Shown: positions 47,077 to 63,700 of the stretch, in pieces
Numbering within the stretch: the first letter of the stretch is position 1
Layout of the letters: every line of letters starts with the position of its first letter
DNA from: Rhabditoides inermis
Lineage: Eukaryota; Nematoda; Chromadorea; Rhabditida; Rhabditidae
DNA: 64,000 nucleotides
NCBI GenBank assembly: GCA_963966185.1
Contig: CAWZYM010000055.1
Span: forward strand, 170,357-234,356
Direction: 5' to 3'
Notes under the pieces: generated by a model
Seen by the model: the letters and a program-made list of their open reading frames with translations, nothing else
Databases searched by the model: none
Told to the model about the DNA's origin: nothing
Translations under genes and position numbers: made by a program

Positions 47077-49362
47077 CTACAGTACCTCGACCTGAGGGGC
47101 CTTCTTGGGGGCAATGAAATATGCGTTGAGTTTCACAAGCAGAGAGGGGGATATGGAGGGAGAAGCAGAATCGGCCAAAGTGCGCACCAAGCGAGCCTTG
47201 GCCTGACTAGCGTCCCAATTCAACTCGCCGTCACGGTCACACACCCACTCCGGGAAGCTGCAAGAGAAAAATCGAGTACGAGAGATAAAGATAGAGACAA
47301 AGAAAGAGAAAGACTGACCCGGCAAGAGCAAACAGCTGCTGCCTTCCAAACTCGTATCCAGCGATGCGGCAGACGACGTTGAGTGCAGCGAGGCGAAGTT
47401 CGGGGAAGGGCTTCTGGCAGAGAGAGTGCAGCAGATGCGCGAAAGGCTCCCCTAGAGCCGACCACCAACGAGACAAAGTCGTCTCCGGTCCTGCAAACAT
47501 CAGTCCCTCTCATCTCCTCTCTCCCTATTCATCAAAAATACCGTTTTCAAATAGGAGGAAGACCGCATCGAGATGGCGCACCCTCAACTCCACAGGACCA
47601 CTGGCGACGGCGGCTCCGAAAGAAGAGAGGGCGGCAGAAACGGTTGGCCAGCCCATCGATTCCTCCATCACATCTTTCGCAATCTCAGAAAAGGCCACGT
47701 TGGACAGAGTATCGAAGGTGAGAACGCGCTGCGAAGCATCGAGAAGGTCGAAGTGGCGCACCTAAAGGACAAGAGTGAAAGTGGAAGAAGCAGATAATAG
47801 TCGACCTGGTCGAAGACAGCGGGGAGGAATGCAGGGAATCGCTTGATTGCGTCGGGGTAGCAGCGGCAAAGGTGGCCGAAGAACTTGACACATCCGGGGT
47901 AAAGGAAGCCTCCATCGGGCGCGTCCTTCGCATGAGCCAGCATATCATACACCTCACCCGTCACACCAGCAGCAACCAGAGCCTCCGCCGCTTTCCTACA
48001 AATAGCATCACTCAAATATACTTCTGAACAAACCAATACTAGGATTATTCAAATAACATTGACCCACAATAACTGACTGATAACTTACTTGTTGGAAATG
48101 GCGGCGTCAGCAAGGAGGTCGAGGGCAGCAAGCTGGACGAGCACATCATCTCCTTTGAGTTCATCGGTGAGAGAGGCGAGCAGAGAGGATAGGGCGCTGG
48201 CAGACGAGTGACCGCCCGACCACGCACACAAAAGCACCTGACATCATCACAATAGAAACCAGTCAACTATATAATATCCGAGAATACTCACGTTGTAGAC
48301 GCGGAAGCGGAGTTCGCTGTTCTTCTTGGCCGTGGCTAGTTGGTGGTTGAGTTCGGCGAGGACCTCGGCCTTGTCGGCGACGGGAGCAATGAGATAGGCG
48401 ACCTCCTCAGAACACTCAACCTCCGCCAGACGTCGCGTGAACGACACCGCTAGAGCAACCGCACCGTCGTGCAGGGAGGCGAAGACGCCAGGCTGGAATT
48501 CCAAATATAGATACAACAACACGATGATAACAAAACTATTACCTTGTTCTTGAGGTGCGCAGCGAGAGTATGAACGATGTTGGGAGAGGACTGATTTACT
48601 GCCATTATGAGCAGTACCTAAATGGAGATTAGGAAGGAATGGTGATGCGAGCTCACCTGGTGCGTCTCCAGCAGCGTCTTCGTGTCGATGCCCCCCAGGA
48701 GAAGACAGATAACGTCCTTCGCATCCAACCACGCGTTACTACACATGGGAACAGTATGCAAACAACTGTAGATGCTCAACTTACGCGTCCACCTCCTTCT
48801 CGTCTATGGAAACGAGGCGCTGCAACAGATCCACGGCCTTCTCTTCAGTGCGGTTATCCAGGTATTCCTAAAATAACAACAATATTTTTCGAAGTATAGG
48901 TCTGTATACGCCCCATCGATTGTCGTGGGCTTTTTACGATATCTCAAAAACTAAATGAATTGTGACCAATAAAGTTCCAACGGAAAAACTAGAAAATTTA
49001 ATAACTTGGTTCCAACCGAACCAAATTACACCAAACTTGCACAGCACGTCCGGAAGATACATATAAAGACATTGTCGTGGGCTTTTCTTGAATTTCTAAT
49101 TTTGAACGGAGTTATTCCACAAAAATACCGTAATGACCCGGTTTATGCATAAATTCCTCGTCATTTCTCGTTTGTCTGACCGTCCGCCGAGAATTGCCGT
49201 ACCGTGAAAATGGGGGGTATCTTATAGATAAAAGATCAGACAGTAGAGAACATAATAATACTAGCTAAATATCAAACAAACTACCTTGCGCATCTCGAGG
49301 AACTTGTCGCTGGTCCAAAGCGGGGGAAGCTCCGTTGCCTCAGAAATGGATTCCGCCTTCAT
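47077..49362 (-). CDS. PSMD5: 26S proteasome non-ATPase subunit 5 (base assembly chaperone S5b)
   Basis: PSMD5 is a HEAT/ARM-type chaperone that binds Rpt1/Rpt2 and guides assembly of the proteasome base in the cytosol. Exons: 49285-49362, 48785-48867, 48657-48738, 48543-48617, 48292-48492, 48089-48237, 47806-47995, 47542-47761, 47319-47490 and 47077-47257, giving 476 residues (human 504). Matches to the family: KAVDLLQRLVSIDEKEVDA, NSELRFRVYN, LYPGCVKFFGHLCRCYPDAI, FDTLSNVAF, VELRVRHLDAVFLLFENG, QKPFPELRLAALNVVCRIAG and LLVKLNAYFIAPKKAP. The whole protein is alpha-helical with repeated helix pairs. An acceptor (TTCAG) lies 1 nt before the start codon. The first intron is long (417 nt) and holds a dispersed repeat. 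It is head to head with methylmalonyl-CoA mutase. Confidence 0.92.
48893..49230. repeat. Dispersed repeat in PSMD5 intron 1
   Basis: CGTACCGTGAAAATGGGGG and the preceding 90 bp appear inverted at 52790-52890 in a methylmalonyl-CoA mutase intron. A direct CATTGTCGTGGGCTTTT pair also lies inside. This is a family shared between the two neighbouring genes. Confidence 0.65.
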
Positions 49363-49673
49363 TCTGAACATAATAGAAATTAAACAAATATAAACATAAC
49401 ACAACCACAACCAAAAAGAAATACGTGCAGAGAGAGAATCGCCTCAGCAACAGAAATGATGACCAATGTGTGTGGTCAGAATGCAGGCATGGCAGGCACG
49501 ATAGAGACGCAGAGCGAACGTGGGAAGACATTACATTCTATTGCGCCGCGCCGCCGCGTATTTTCATTTTTCAAAATATTCTATATTCTTGATTCCTTAT
49601 CAGTTAAGTGTATTTGCAGTTAAATTGATCGGTGTTTTGGCAGAGCAATTAGCCTTCTCCTTCGCATCATATC
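49363..49673. promoter_or_regulatory. Shared intergenic region of PSMD5 and methylmalonyl-CoA mutase
   Basis: 311 bp separate the start codons. A probable acceptor (TTTTGGCAG, near 49643) lies upstream of the mutase ATG, which would be a trans-splice or 5'-UTR site. No promoter motif could be fixed. Confidence 0.4.
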
Positions 49674-54547
<4,874 letters not shown>

Positions 54548-54637
54548 ACATATGTGTAAACGGACAGTATTTTGCATCTTACACGAGTAGCACGAGTGTA
54601 TTTTATATTGTCGTTGGTGCCATCTAGAATCTAGAGA

Positions 54638-54727
54638 GTTTTATTATATGTATAATAAATGTTTGTATTTGGAATTATGTGGAGTGGACTATTGTGACGA
54701 AAACGATTATCGGACCGCTATGACTTT
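54638..54727. repeat. Direct repeat, left copy (MUT 3' end)
   Basis: About 90 bp starting GTTTTATTATATGTATAATA and ending CCGCTATGACTTT recurs at 59033-59122 with about one difference. It includes the MUT polyadenylation hexamer AATAAA at 54654-54659. Confidence 0.9.
54654..54659 (+). terminator. Polyadenylation signal AATAAA of MUT
   Basis: Canonical hexamer 107 nt after the stop codon. Confidence 0.6.
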
Positions 54728-55009
54728 GTAATGTAATGTTTATCGTAATCGACTAGGATAGGTATACACGGGAGCAATAAATAACGAAGATGCAAATGCA
54801 ACAATGTACAGTACATGCTACCGTAATATTTGGGTGGATAGATGCTGCTGCCGTGGGAGACAGACCGCAGTAGAGTGACCGCACCCGCGCCCCCGATGCC
54901 TACCCCGGCACCGCCCCCAGAGTGGAGTGGCTACCACATAGTGGAGTAGTGCCGCTAACTGTAATTGAGGAAGACGCGCAGCATTGCGCGGTATAGTGCA
55001 GTCAGTATA

Positions 55010-58000
55010 CTAGTTCGCTGTATATGATTTCAGAACATTTTTCATGAGATAGTTCGTCAGATTTGTTTTGAATATTTTGGAATTGTCTTCACAAACGATG
55101 GAAGTTGGTAACTGATTCCAAACAGTGCAAACTCTGTGAGATAGGAAAGATTGTTCAAGAGCAGTGGTTGAATTTGAGAAGATTTTCAGTCCATTTCCTC
55201 TACTCCTTGACTGAATTGAAGATTCTTTTGAGTACAATACAATCGGATTGTCTACTTTGTCCACCCAAACTTGACCATACACATACTTGTGTGCAGTACA
55301 AACATCTTTGATTGTTCTGCGCAATGAAAGAGGTTTGAGATCAAGTTCTTTCAGTCTTTGATCATACTCAAGATTCGGACAAAAACGTTTTGTAAACTTT
55401 CTTTGAATTTTCTCAACTGGATCCCAGTAAGTTTTCTTTATATCAATGAGGCACTCAGTATTGTATTCCAAAATAGGTAAAACCTTAGCATTAAAGAGCG
55501 TCATAAAGCTTTTCTTATTGAAACTGAATGCTCTGAACATATCATTCATAATTGCACCTGCCTTACGAGCTTGCTGTAGTAAGTGAATTCGAGGTTTAAG
55601 ATCACTTGATATTTCAACTCCAAGATTTCGGATATGGTCTTTTTGTTGCAGCTGTATTCCGCCCATTGCCAATTGAAATTTTTAATTGCCGATTAGAGAA
55701 CCAATCAAAAGCTGAGTTCATATCAGTTTGAAGCTTTGTTAAATAGTCCGGAATACTTCTACTTATATAAAATTTAGTATCATCTGCATACATCAGTGAT
55801 TTTGAGTGTTTTATGCATTTTTCAAGATCATTCAGGTAAATGTTGAAAAGAAGAGGCCCCAGGACTGATCCTTGAGGCACTCCGCTTCCCACTATTGTTG
55901 GTTGGGAGACAGATTCATTCACTATCACCATTTGATGTCGACCATCTAGATATACTTTTATCCAATTCACAATTTCTCTACTGATCCCATAAGCACACAT
56001 GATGTCCAACAATCTACGATGGTTCACTGTATCGAATGCTTTCGCAATGTCCAAATATATGACATCTGTTCCTTGCCGGTTTTTGATCAGGTCAGGTCAC
56101 TTTGAAACTTTATGAGTTGAGAGGATGTGGATCTATGATCTAAGAAACCATGCTGATTTGATGAAATAATGTGATTTTGCCACATGTATTTTCTTATATC
56201 ATGTGTAACAATCGTTTCAAATAATCTGCAAGACGTACATGTGAGTGCAATGGGGCGATAGTTTGTCGGATTACATGGATCACCAGACTTGAACACCGCC
56301 GTTACAATAGATGTTTTCCAAACTTTCGGCAATGTGCAAGTCTGTATACTTCTCGTTCTTCTCGTAAATATAATTGATAGCGGAAGAGCAAGCACGACAG
56401 CTAATTTATGAAGGGCAATACTAGGAATGGAGTCCACACCATAAGAAAGTTTGTTTTTGACTTTTAATAAAAATCTGTATACATTCACAGGACTGAAGTC
56501 AATGCTATTCATACTAGATCCAAGAACCACATCGGGAGTGAATGGTTTGTTGTCATCCACTGTGAATACAGATTTGAAATGATTGTTGAGAAGCTCTGCT
56601 CGTTGCGAATCATCTACTACAAGTTCGCCTTGCTGATTTCTTAGAGCACCTAGCTGTTTTCTACTTAGTGTTTTTGCAGATACATATTTCCAAAAACTAT
56701 TTAAATCGAAACTATTAAAAATCCCGAATTCTTTCTTTCTAATTACCATGTGAAGTTCCTGCTTGTACTTAGATTCAGCTATCTTATATGCATCTCTGTC
56801 TGCCTGCAGTTTTGAAACCTTATATCGAGTATATCATTTACGTGATTTATCACGTAACATGGAAATATAACGAGGCCATTTTTGCTTAGCTTGTTTGATT
56901 GTTGGTGTCCACTTGTTCAAACAATCAGTAACAATTTTAGAAAAGTGAGTGTACATCATATCAATATCTGTGCAATTTGTCAACTCAATGTCCCAATCAA
57001 CATGAGCTAATTCTGCCTCAATAGCTGTATAGTCACTTAATCTGTATGATTTGAATGACTTATCTTTATCATGGTGTTGATTAGTGAGACGAAATTCAAG
57101 TTCACAAGTAACTAATAAGTGATCAGAAACAGGTGTATCAACTTCGACATTGAATATCATACTTTTCTCAGACGTAAATAGGAGATCCAACGTGTTACCA
57201 TTTGTGTGAGTGGGATGGTGAACGTGTTGTGTAAGACCAGAAAGAGCAACAAATTCCAAGAATTCCTTGCTCATTGGTCTCACTGCGTCCATAATGCCCC
57301 AATCCACATCTGGCATATTGAAATCACCCGCTATCACATATTGACAAGAAAGATTCAAACCATCTATATATTGTGGAAACTCATGTGTGAATGTGGGATC
57401 GTTAGCAATACTTCCTTTTCTGTATACACCAATAATACATAGTGAAATTCCCTGAATTATTTGTGTTTTCAACAGATATAGCTTCGAATTTAATATTAGA
57501 ATAGGGTCTTCCGATTTGTGAAGAAGATAGAGAAACTGATACAAAAATACCTACTCCACCACCACCACCTTGGGGTCTGTTAGCAGAAAAAAACGTGTAA
57601 TTTGGAATACTGATCAAGGCACCTGATGATAACCAAGTTTCTGTTATAATGTTTGTTTGTTTATCAGCCTGATTCCGACATGTACATACAATGGTAGCAT
57701 GATGGGTTATCTGGAAGCACACACAATCCTACAGTGGGGTATTGGGGCTCCTTGGCTGGAACAGTGCGGCGCGAGTCCTGACTGTTCATGGTAGATGGGC
57801 GTGAACATCGCGAAATGACCAGTTCCGGATGCGAGGCGTGGTAGAAGATCTTGAAAGACTGCCGCCGCCGATTGTAGGGCTCTCAGAGAGTGAGAGTGGG
57901 TTCACGCGCCCCACCGGGAGGTAGCGGAATTCGGTAGAACAATTGCCCGCGAGGGGAATCGAACCAGCGACCGTTCACTTAGCAAGCTGTGACGCTATCC

Positions 58001-58190
58001 ACTTGGCCAACCCGGCCCTTTCTGTTATAATTAACACACTATTAGTTAGAAGCGACAAATAGTGATTACAAAACAGTAATGACTGGGTGTTCAAACTTCT
58101 TATAATTGCTAGCGAAAGTTTAGTATACTGGCTGCACGAAGACATTACTGCGCATTACCGGTCACGTCAACCCCAACCACAGTACCTCCA
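55010..58190 (-). pseudogene. LINE ORF2: endonuclease and reverse transcriptase
   Basis: Endonuclease: LIITETWLSSGALISIPNYT (split by the SINE), SANRPQGGGGGVGIFVS, IIGVYRKGS, YVIAGDFNMPDVDWG, NTLDLLFTS, VSDHLLVTCELEF. Reverse transcriptase: SYGVDSIPSIAL, VTAVFKSGDPCNPTNYRPIA, NQHGFLDHRSTSSQLIKF, YLDIAKAFDTVNHRRLLDIM, PQGSVLGPLLFNIYLNDL and the catalytic YADD (LMYADDTKFY). C-terminal part: LGVEISSDLKPRIHLLQQAR, VLPILEYNTECL, FLSHRVCTVWNQLP. Lesions are one in-frame TGA near 56835 and frameshifts near 57440, 56090 and 55680. The motif order and C-terminus fit the CR1/jockey group. Confidence 0.85.
57651..58018 (-). mobile_element. tRNA-derived SINE with 13-bp target-site duplications
   Basis: TTTCTGTTATAAT occurs at 57638-57650 and 58019-58031. 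On the minus strand the insert starts GGGCCGGGTTGGCCAAGTGG (A box), then GGTTCGATTCCCC (B box), and ends in AAACAAACAAAC, a typical SINE tail. Removing it rejoins the LINE endonuclease block LIITETWL in frame. It is 368 bp. Confidence 0.9.
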
Positions 58191-58219
58191 ATAGGGGCAG
58201 TTCCGGGGGAAGAAGTCGG

Positions 58220-59000
58220 CGGCGCTGCGCGAACCTTCCTCTCCAGGATCATCATGTCCCTCCCGACAACATCATGTATCCGTCCCTGCAACTCAAATTA
58301 TACACAAACTGTCGAAGCTGCGAATCTCTCTCACGCTCCAGGGATGTCAGTCCCGGCGCACGTAGCGACCGAGACCCGCCCTCCAATCGTCCGGCGAATC
58401 GTCTCGGCGTCGTCGTTGCTACGGCAGAGGACCTTGATGGGGCGGCGGGGCTGGGTCGAGGCGGGCGGGTGGCGGTAGGCTTTGACCACCATGTCGGGGT
58501 CTTCTCCTCGTCCAGATAGTGCGGCCTTCACAGCATCAGTCAAAGTTGTTTCGTCTTCGTTTTCTTCATCGTCCTTTCCAACTATCACACATCGACGGTC
58601 TTTCTCCTCCTTGTCCCGATCTTCTTTGCACTTCCAGAGCGAATGTAGTTGTCGTATCGGGGATTGGGCGGTGTTTCTTTGGCGAGCGGGTACAGCTCGC
58701 GCAGGGTGTTGGCAGCGAGCATGGCTGGCGGGCGTCCGTACGGGCAGCAGTGGTCGTTGCGGCAGGGCGGCTGGTGAGAGGCGGAAAGTCGTTGTCGTTG
58801 CGTCTCCAGGATTCATTCAGCTTGTCGGTCTCGTGCTTGCGGATGAGAGCGGCGTAGTCGGCGATCAGTCGTTCGGGTTCGAGTTTGGCATTCAGGCCCA
58901 TGTAGGCGGTCCTTAGCTGGTTATGGGCGTCCAGCAGCTTTGCGTGGTCTCCTCGTGTCACGTACCCAGTGGAATCGGGCGGCGGGGAATCGGCGGTCAA
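58220..59000 (-). pseudogene. LINE ORF1-like protein
   Basis: It begins MTADSPPPDSTGYVTRGDH, has a charged helical stretch (NQLRTAYMGLNAKLEPERL, YAALIRKHETDKLNESW) and then, in another frame, an RNA-binding-like region RPIKVLCRSNDDAETIRRTI. A frameshift between the halves (near 58570) makes it inactive as it stands. It is placed as ORF1 because it precedes the endonuclease/RT frame in the same element. Confidence 0.6.
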
Positions 59001-59032
59001 TTGCGGCAGGCGACCGGTCAGTGGACTATTGT

Positions 59033-59122
59033 GTTTTATTATATGTATAATAAATGTTTGTATTTGGAATTATGTGGAGTGGACTATTGTGACGAAAACG
59101 ATTATTGGACCGCTATGACTTT
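59033..59122. repeat. Direct repeat, right copy
   Basis: Second copy of the MUT 3' segment at 54638-54727. The preceding 13 bp (AGTGGACTATTGT at 59020) repeat an internal part of the same segment, so the junction has an extra small duplication. Confidence 0.9.
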
Positions 59123-59274
59123 AAGTCAACCAATTTGCAATGCTTTTGCCGTCTGCAAAAGGCGATAAGCGGCAGGCTACGTTGTTTTAAACCTTTATTA
59201 ACCTTGATTAAAGGGTTATTACACATTTACTACAGTAATAAAGATACTAATTTTCCGTGAAGAGCAATAATAAT

Positions 59275-59940
59275 AATAAATTCAATTCAATCAATTCAAT
59301 TCAACATTTATCCGGTATCGCATTATGCGATCATAACTCAAAACATCAATCATTCACAGAGTAGCGCCGGGAAGCAGAATTCTTCCATCTTGTCGCATCA
59401 GTGTCCGCAGCCACACTCTTCCATTCCTCCTCGAGGATCCTCCTATCGGTCTGGATCGTCTTCTTGAAATCGTCGCTCCACTGTAGATGGGGCGACCGGC
59501 CTTGCCTTTCCTCGGCGGGTTCCAATCGATCACGCGTCGCGTCCATCGGTCGTCGTTGCAGGTCATGATGCGGTGGGCGAACCTCCACTTCCTTGATCTC
59601 GCCTCGCACAGCACGTCTCGTAATCCCGTCAGTCGTCGTATATCCTTGCACGGCACTTTTTCCAGTAAAGTCAACCCGAGCATCTTTCGTTCCATTCGTC
59701 GTTGAACAGTTCTTAGCTTCTGCAAGTCTTCTCTTCTCAGACTCCATGTCTTGGCAGCGTAGGTTAGTGCGGGTAGAACTGCCATCCGAAATATACTTTC
59801 CTCCGCAGTCGCATCGGCGCACTCTTCGGCGTCAGAAACTGGCTATGGCGGAAGAAAGCGCCCCAGCCAGCCTGTACTCTCCTCGTCACTTCAACTCGAT
59901 CATCGGTCAGGAAGCTGAGAGAGCGGCCTAGATAGACCAA
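59275..59940 (-). mobile_element. RTE-like LINE, 3' fragment
   Basis: On the minus strand it carries the end of the reverse transcriptase (GRSLSFLTDDRVEV, RRKVYFGWQF) and the C-terminal region (MERKMLGLTLLEKVPCKD, RKWRFAHRIMTCNDDRWTR). It is the same family as 36368-37140. The 3' end is ACCGGATAAATG followed by repeated TTGAA units. It is 5'-truncated with frameshifts. Confidence 0.85.
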
Positions 59941-59999
59941 TTTTTTTTAAAAATAATAATAATAGTTTATCCATGAGGTATAATAATAATAATAATAAT

Positions 60000-61831
60000 A
60001 ACAGTTTATCCATATGGTATCAATCATCAAACAGCACAAACATGGGGTTCGCCGGAGGGCAGACGCGGCGTGGGAGAATCGAGGCGACTCGGAGGAGGCC
60101 TTCGCCGCCTTCGTCCGTGTCCACCGCGCGTACTCCAAGGCGTGCCGCGAACATGCTCGGTGGAAAGAGAGGAAAGTTATTGGTTCTGGTGATAGTAAGA
60201 GATTCTATGGTTACTTCGGTAGAAGGATGAAGGGATGCTCGAGGATGTGTCTGCTCTGAAAAGCGACAATGGTGATATTTCGTCTGACCCTTCCACCATT
60301 ACCAACACGTTTGCGACTTATTTTGCAAGTGTATATTCACCTCCAAACGTCTCAATCAATCCCCCACCTTTTCCCGCGCGCACCAACACACCCATGCCTC
60401 CATTCCTTCTCTCACTCACTGAGATTCTAAGCGCATTCAAAAACCTAAAATCCGCTCTAGCATCCACCCCCGAGGGTATCCCGACATTTTTCATAAAACG
60501 TATTAAACCATCGATTGCTCCTGTGCTAGTAAAACTCTTTAATTTGTCCCTTATAACTGAATCCGTTCCTAGCGCGTGGCGGGAGGCCGTGGTGAACCCC
60601 ATCCACAAGAAGGGGGACGCCAAGCTCGCTTCCAACTACCGCCCCATCTCCCTCGTGTCCGGTTTCTGCAAGCTCATGGAATACTGCATAAAAGATAAGT
60701 TACTTTCCCACCTTCTTTCCCAATCTCTTTTCTGTAGCCGCCAGTTTGGTTTCTCACCGAAACACTCCACCACATCTCAACTATCTCTCTGTCTATCCCT
60801 CTGGTGTGATTCTATTTCAAATGGTACATCAGGTTGATGCAGTATACGTCGACTTCGCCAAGGCATTCGATTCAGTTTCGAACCCATTACTTTTGCATAA
60901 ACTCAAGTCTTACGGTATCTGCAACAACTTGATTGCCTGGTTCTCCTCTTATCTCTCATCGCGCACATTCGTCGTCAAGAACGGTAACTCTGTCTCCGCA
61001 TCACTCTCCTGTCCGTCTGGTGTGCCTCAAGGTAGCGTACTCGGCCCCCTCTCTTTCTCATTTTCATCAATGGCATTACTGACAACTTGGAGTCTGACGC
61101 ACTTATGTATGCAGATGATCTCAATGATCTCTCATCTATTATTATTATTATTAAAATGCGCCATGATTGTCCTCTCCTTCTTTCAGGTGTAGAACTCCAG
61201 AGGGTAACTGATTCGGTAAGCGATCTTGGTGTAGAAATTAGCCCTGACCTCTCTCCTCGTGCCCATATTTCTAAGATTGTTAAGAAGGCAAATCGCATCT
61301 CATATCTAATCACGGCCGCGTGTTCATTTCCCTCGCTATCCACTTATCGCACTTTGTTTAACTCGTATTGTCTTCCTATTCTAGAGTATGCCTCGGTCGT
61401 GTGGTCCCCTTCACAGAAGGGTGACATCGCACAGATCGAGGATGTGCTACACAGGTTCAGTAGGTTCTCTCTCCTCAAGCTAGGTTACCCTGCATTTGAT
61501 ATGGCATACGAACATAGACTCGCGATCCTCGGAATGCAGTCTCTCGAGTATCGTCGCATTGAACTCGATCTTATATTCTGTTATAAGATACTGGCAGGCA
61601 TGGAATCTGATGAGTTGAGTGGTATTCTCCAGCTGCTTCCACCATCTCGCCAGAGCGGGAGGCGACCGAATCGGCGTCAGCTGAGAAAGTTGACCGTCTC
61701 CAACTCGCGGGTATACCGTATACGGTAGTTTTGCGGTAAGAGTGGTGCGGGTTTGGAATGAGCTCCCCGATACGGTAGTGGGGTGCTCATCACTTTTTGC
61801 TTTCAAAACAGCCTTGGGTTTTTCGACTTAA
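60000..61831 (+). mobile_element. 5'-truncated CR1/jockey-like LINE, reverse transcriptase
   Basis: Blocks: FATYFASVYSPP, SALASTPEGIPTFFIK, VVNPIHKKGDAKLASNYRPI, QFGFSPKHSTTSQLSL, VDAVYVDFAKAFDSVSNPLL, PQGSVLGPL, the catalytic YADD, DLGVEISPDLSPRAHISK, YCLPILEYASVVWSP. Frameshifts near 60830 and 61070 and loss of the 5' half make it dead. Its 3' end meets a TTAA element at 61832. Confidence 0.85.
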
Positions 61832-62185
61832 AGGAACAGTGGCGACTTATTTTCGACTCGGAGTATTATTAAAAATCATATTAACCTAACGCATTTGCAG
61901 TTTTTGCGAAAGAACGACGATTCTGCGTTATTTTCGATTCTGCAACTGTCAAGAATGCAGCTCAAAATTTGAATTTCCCGCCAACACTTCACTGCAAAAA
62001 TTTGGGTCGGAGACGTAACCGCAAATGAACAACGGACTGTCACTTGCTTCATGGCTGAGTGCATGTGCGCTGCGTTGTGGGCCTAATCTTCGCGGGTTCG
62101 ATTCCTGTCACTGCCAAACGTTTTGTTCGTGATAAAATGAGGAGTTTGTGACAGGTCGTGGCAGAAATAAGTCGCCACTGTGCCT
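61832..62185. mobile_element. TTAA-flanked MITE T3
   Basis: TTAA lies at 61828-61831 and 62186-62189. The ends AGGAACAGTGGCGACTTATT and the inverse of AGGCACAGTGGCGACTTATT match. The interior contains a tRNA-like block (62062-62108: GGCTGAGTG, GGGTTCGATTCC). It is 354 bp with no coding capacity. Confidence 0.85.
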
Positions 62186-62489
62186 TTAAATAGTATTATA
62201 GCTCCGCTGCGCTACGCCATAACGCTAATTTTAAGTCTGTAACCGTAAACGCAAAAGTAGGGGGAAGGACGTGCTTTATTAGGGTAGTGAAACGCAATGT
62301 ATGTGGGGTTTAGCACCGTCGACTGTCGACGGATCGGGCGACGGGGTCGCCTCATCTCTTGCTTGGTCTCGTGTCATGAAATGACGGGACTGGCTGGCGG
62401 GGCCAAAGCGTGGAAGATGAAAGGCAGCGGTACCAATTCTAGACGATGCCTTCTGTTTTGTTCGTTTTATATGCTCGCCAGGATTGAGG

Positions 62490-63700
62490 TCTTGTGTGAG
62501 TATAATATCAAGATCCTTAACCTATTCGACACATAGTATAGTATGACCATCGCATTTATAGATAGATTTTATTGCACCTTTGCCAAAGTGTATCACATTG
62601 CACTTCGCAGTCGACAATGACAGTTGCCGCTCGTCAAGCCATTGGAATACACTATGCAAATCAGATTCAAGTAGATCATGAAAGTTATCATGTTTGGAGA
62701 ATAGACAACTTCATGTCGTCTGCAAAGAGATAGTACGAGCAGTGCTTTATAACAGAACCGATCCCATTAATGTAAATCATGAAAATGGTCCTACAACACT
62801 TCCTTGGGGTCTTGGGGAACACCACTCAATACGGGAATCCAGTCAGACAAGCATGTACCCACTCTAACCGACTGAGTTCTTCCCGAGAGAAATAGCTGCA
62901 ACCAGTAATGTTTTGCCATCTTATAAGATCTTAAAGATACAGGAGAATCTTCGAAGTACTCGAAACATTCTCAATTCAAATAGCATGCTATTCAAAATTC
63001 AAGTGGCCTATTCAAATAGCATGCTGATCGGAAATTTTCAAATTTCGCGCGTTTCTCTGCTCGCCAAGAAAACACACTTGGATAACTCGTTGGACCAGTT
63101 GAAAAGTGGGTTAAAATCACGTAAGGAATTACACAAAACATGCGGGTGCGGTGGGAATCAAACCCGGGTTTATCACATCAGCAGCCGCGCATGCTATCCT
63201 CAATACCATGAGGGATAGTTGCGAAAGATATATCGAATGCGGTAGATATACTCAAGACACGCGCAGCTATTGATACACACCGGGTTTGCTATGTTTTTCA
63301 AGCGGGAATTTGAAAATCTGCGATCAGAGTTGCCGATGAGCGTTTCTAAATCACGATGAACCTTTGTTTCTCCGTTCCAATTTAAGTTTGTTTGGGTTTT
63401 TTTTGCACTATAAATCATTAAAAATTGTTTAAAATAGGCCACTGTATCTTTAAACGCCTATGTACTGAATCAAAAGTTTTCTTAATATCGAGATAATTCG
63501 AATCAGCTGCTATTTTTTGACAGATGAGAAACTAAATATCCAACATAATCAACTATTTGACTAGTCGTACCTCTTCCGTCAAGAAACCCATGTTGTTGTT
63601 TATTGACTATTGCATATTTCCAGAGATGTGCACGTATCACGTATGTTATAGCAAAGAATTCTTTCGAACACTCTACCACGGCCCGGATAGTTGCACAGCG
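62490..63700 (-). mobile_element. LINE fragment split by TTAA element T4
   Basis: On the minus strand: HGFLDGRGTTSQIVDYVGYL (63600), then the FADD catalytic block (near 62720) and QWLDERQLSLSTAKCNVIHF (62620). The two halves are separated by the element at 62936-63449. It is 5'-truncated and broken by stops. Confidence 0.7.
62936..63449. mobile_element. TTAA-flanked MITE T4, inserted in a LINE
   Basis: TTAA lies at 62932-62935 and 63450-63453. Ends AGATACAGGAG and the inverse of AGATACAGTGGCC are similar to T3. A tRNA-like block lies at 63145-63212 (minus; GGGTTTGATTCCC). It is 514 bp. Confidence 0.7.

Larger units (their letters stand above)
54728..59032 (-). mobile_element. Near-full-length CR1-like LINE (ORF1 and ORF2)
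   Basis: The whole 4.3-kb block lies between two copies of a 90-bp piece of the MUT 3' region. On the minus strand it reads ORF1 (about 59000-58220), then ORF2 (about 58190-55010), then a non-coding 3' end with an ATTAC pair at 54728-54745. ORF2 is interrupted by a SINE at 57651-58018. Few lesions are seen, so the insertion is fairly recent. Confidence 0.85.

Noticed and set aside
54638..59122. LTR retrotransposon with the 90-bp repeats as LTRs
   Set aside because: The repeats are MUT 3'-end sequence, lack TG..CA ends, and the internal frames are APE endonuclease and non-LTR reverse transcriptase.
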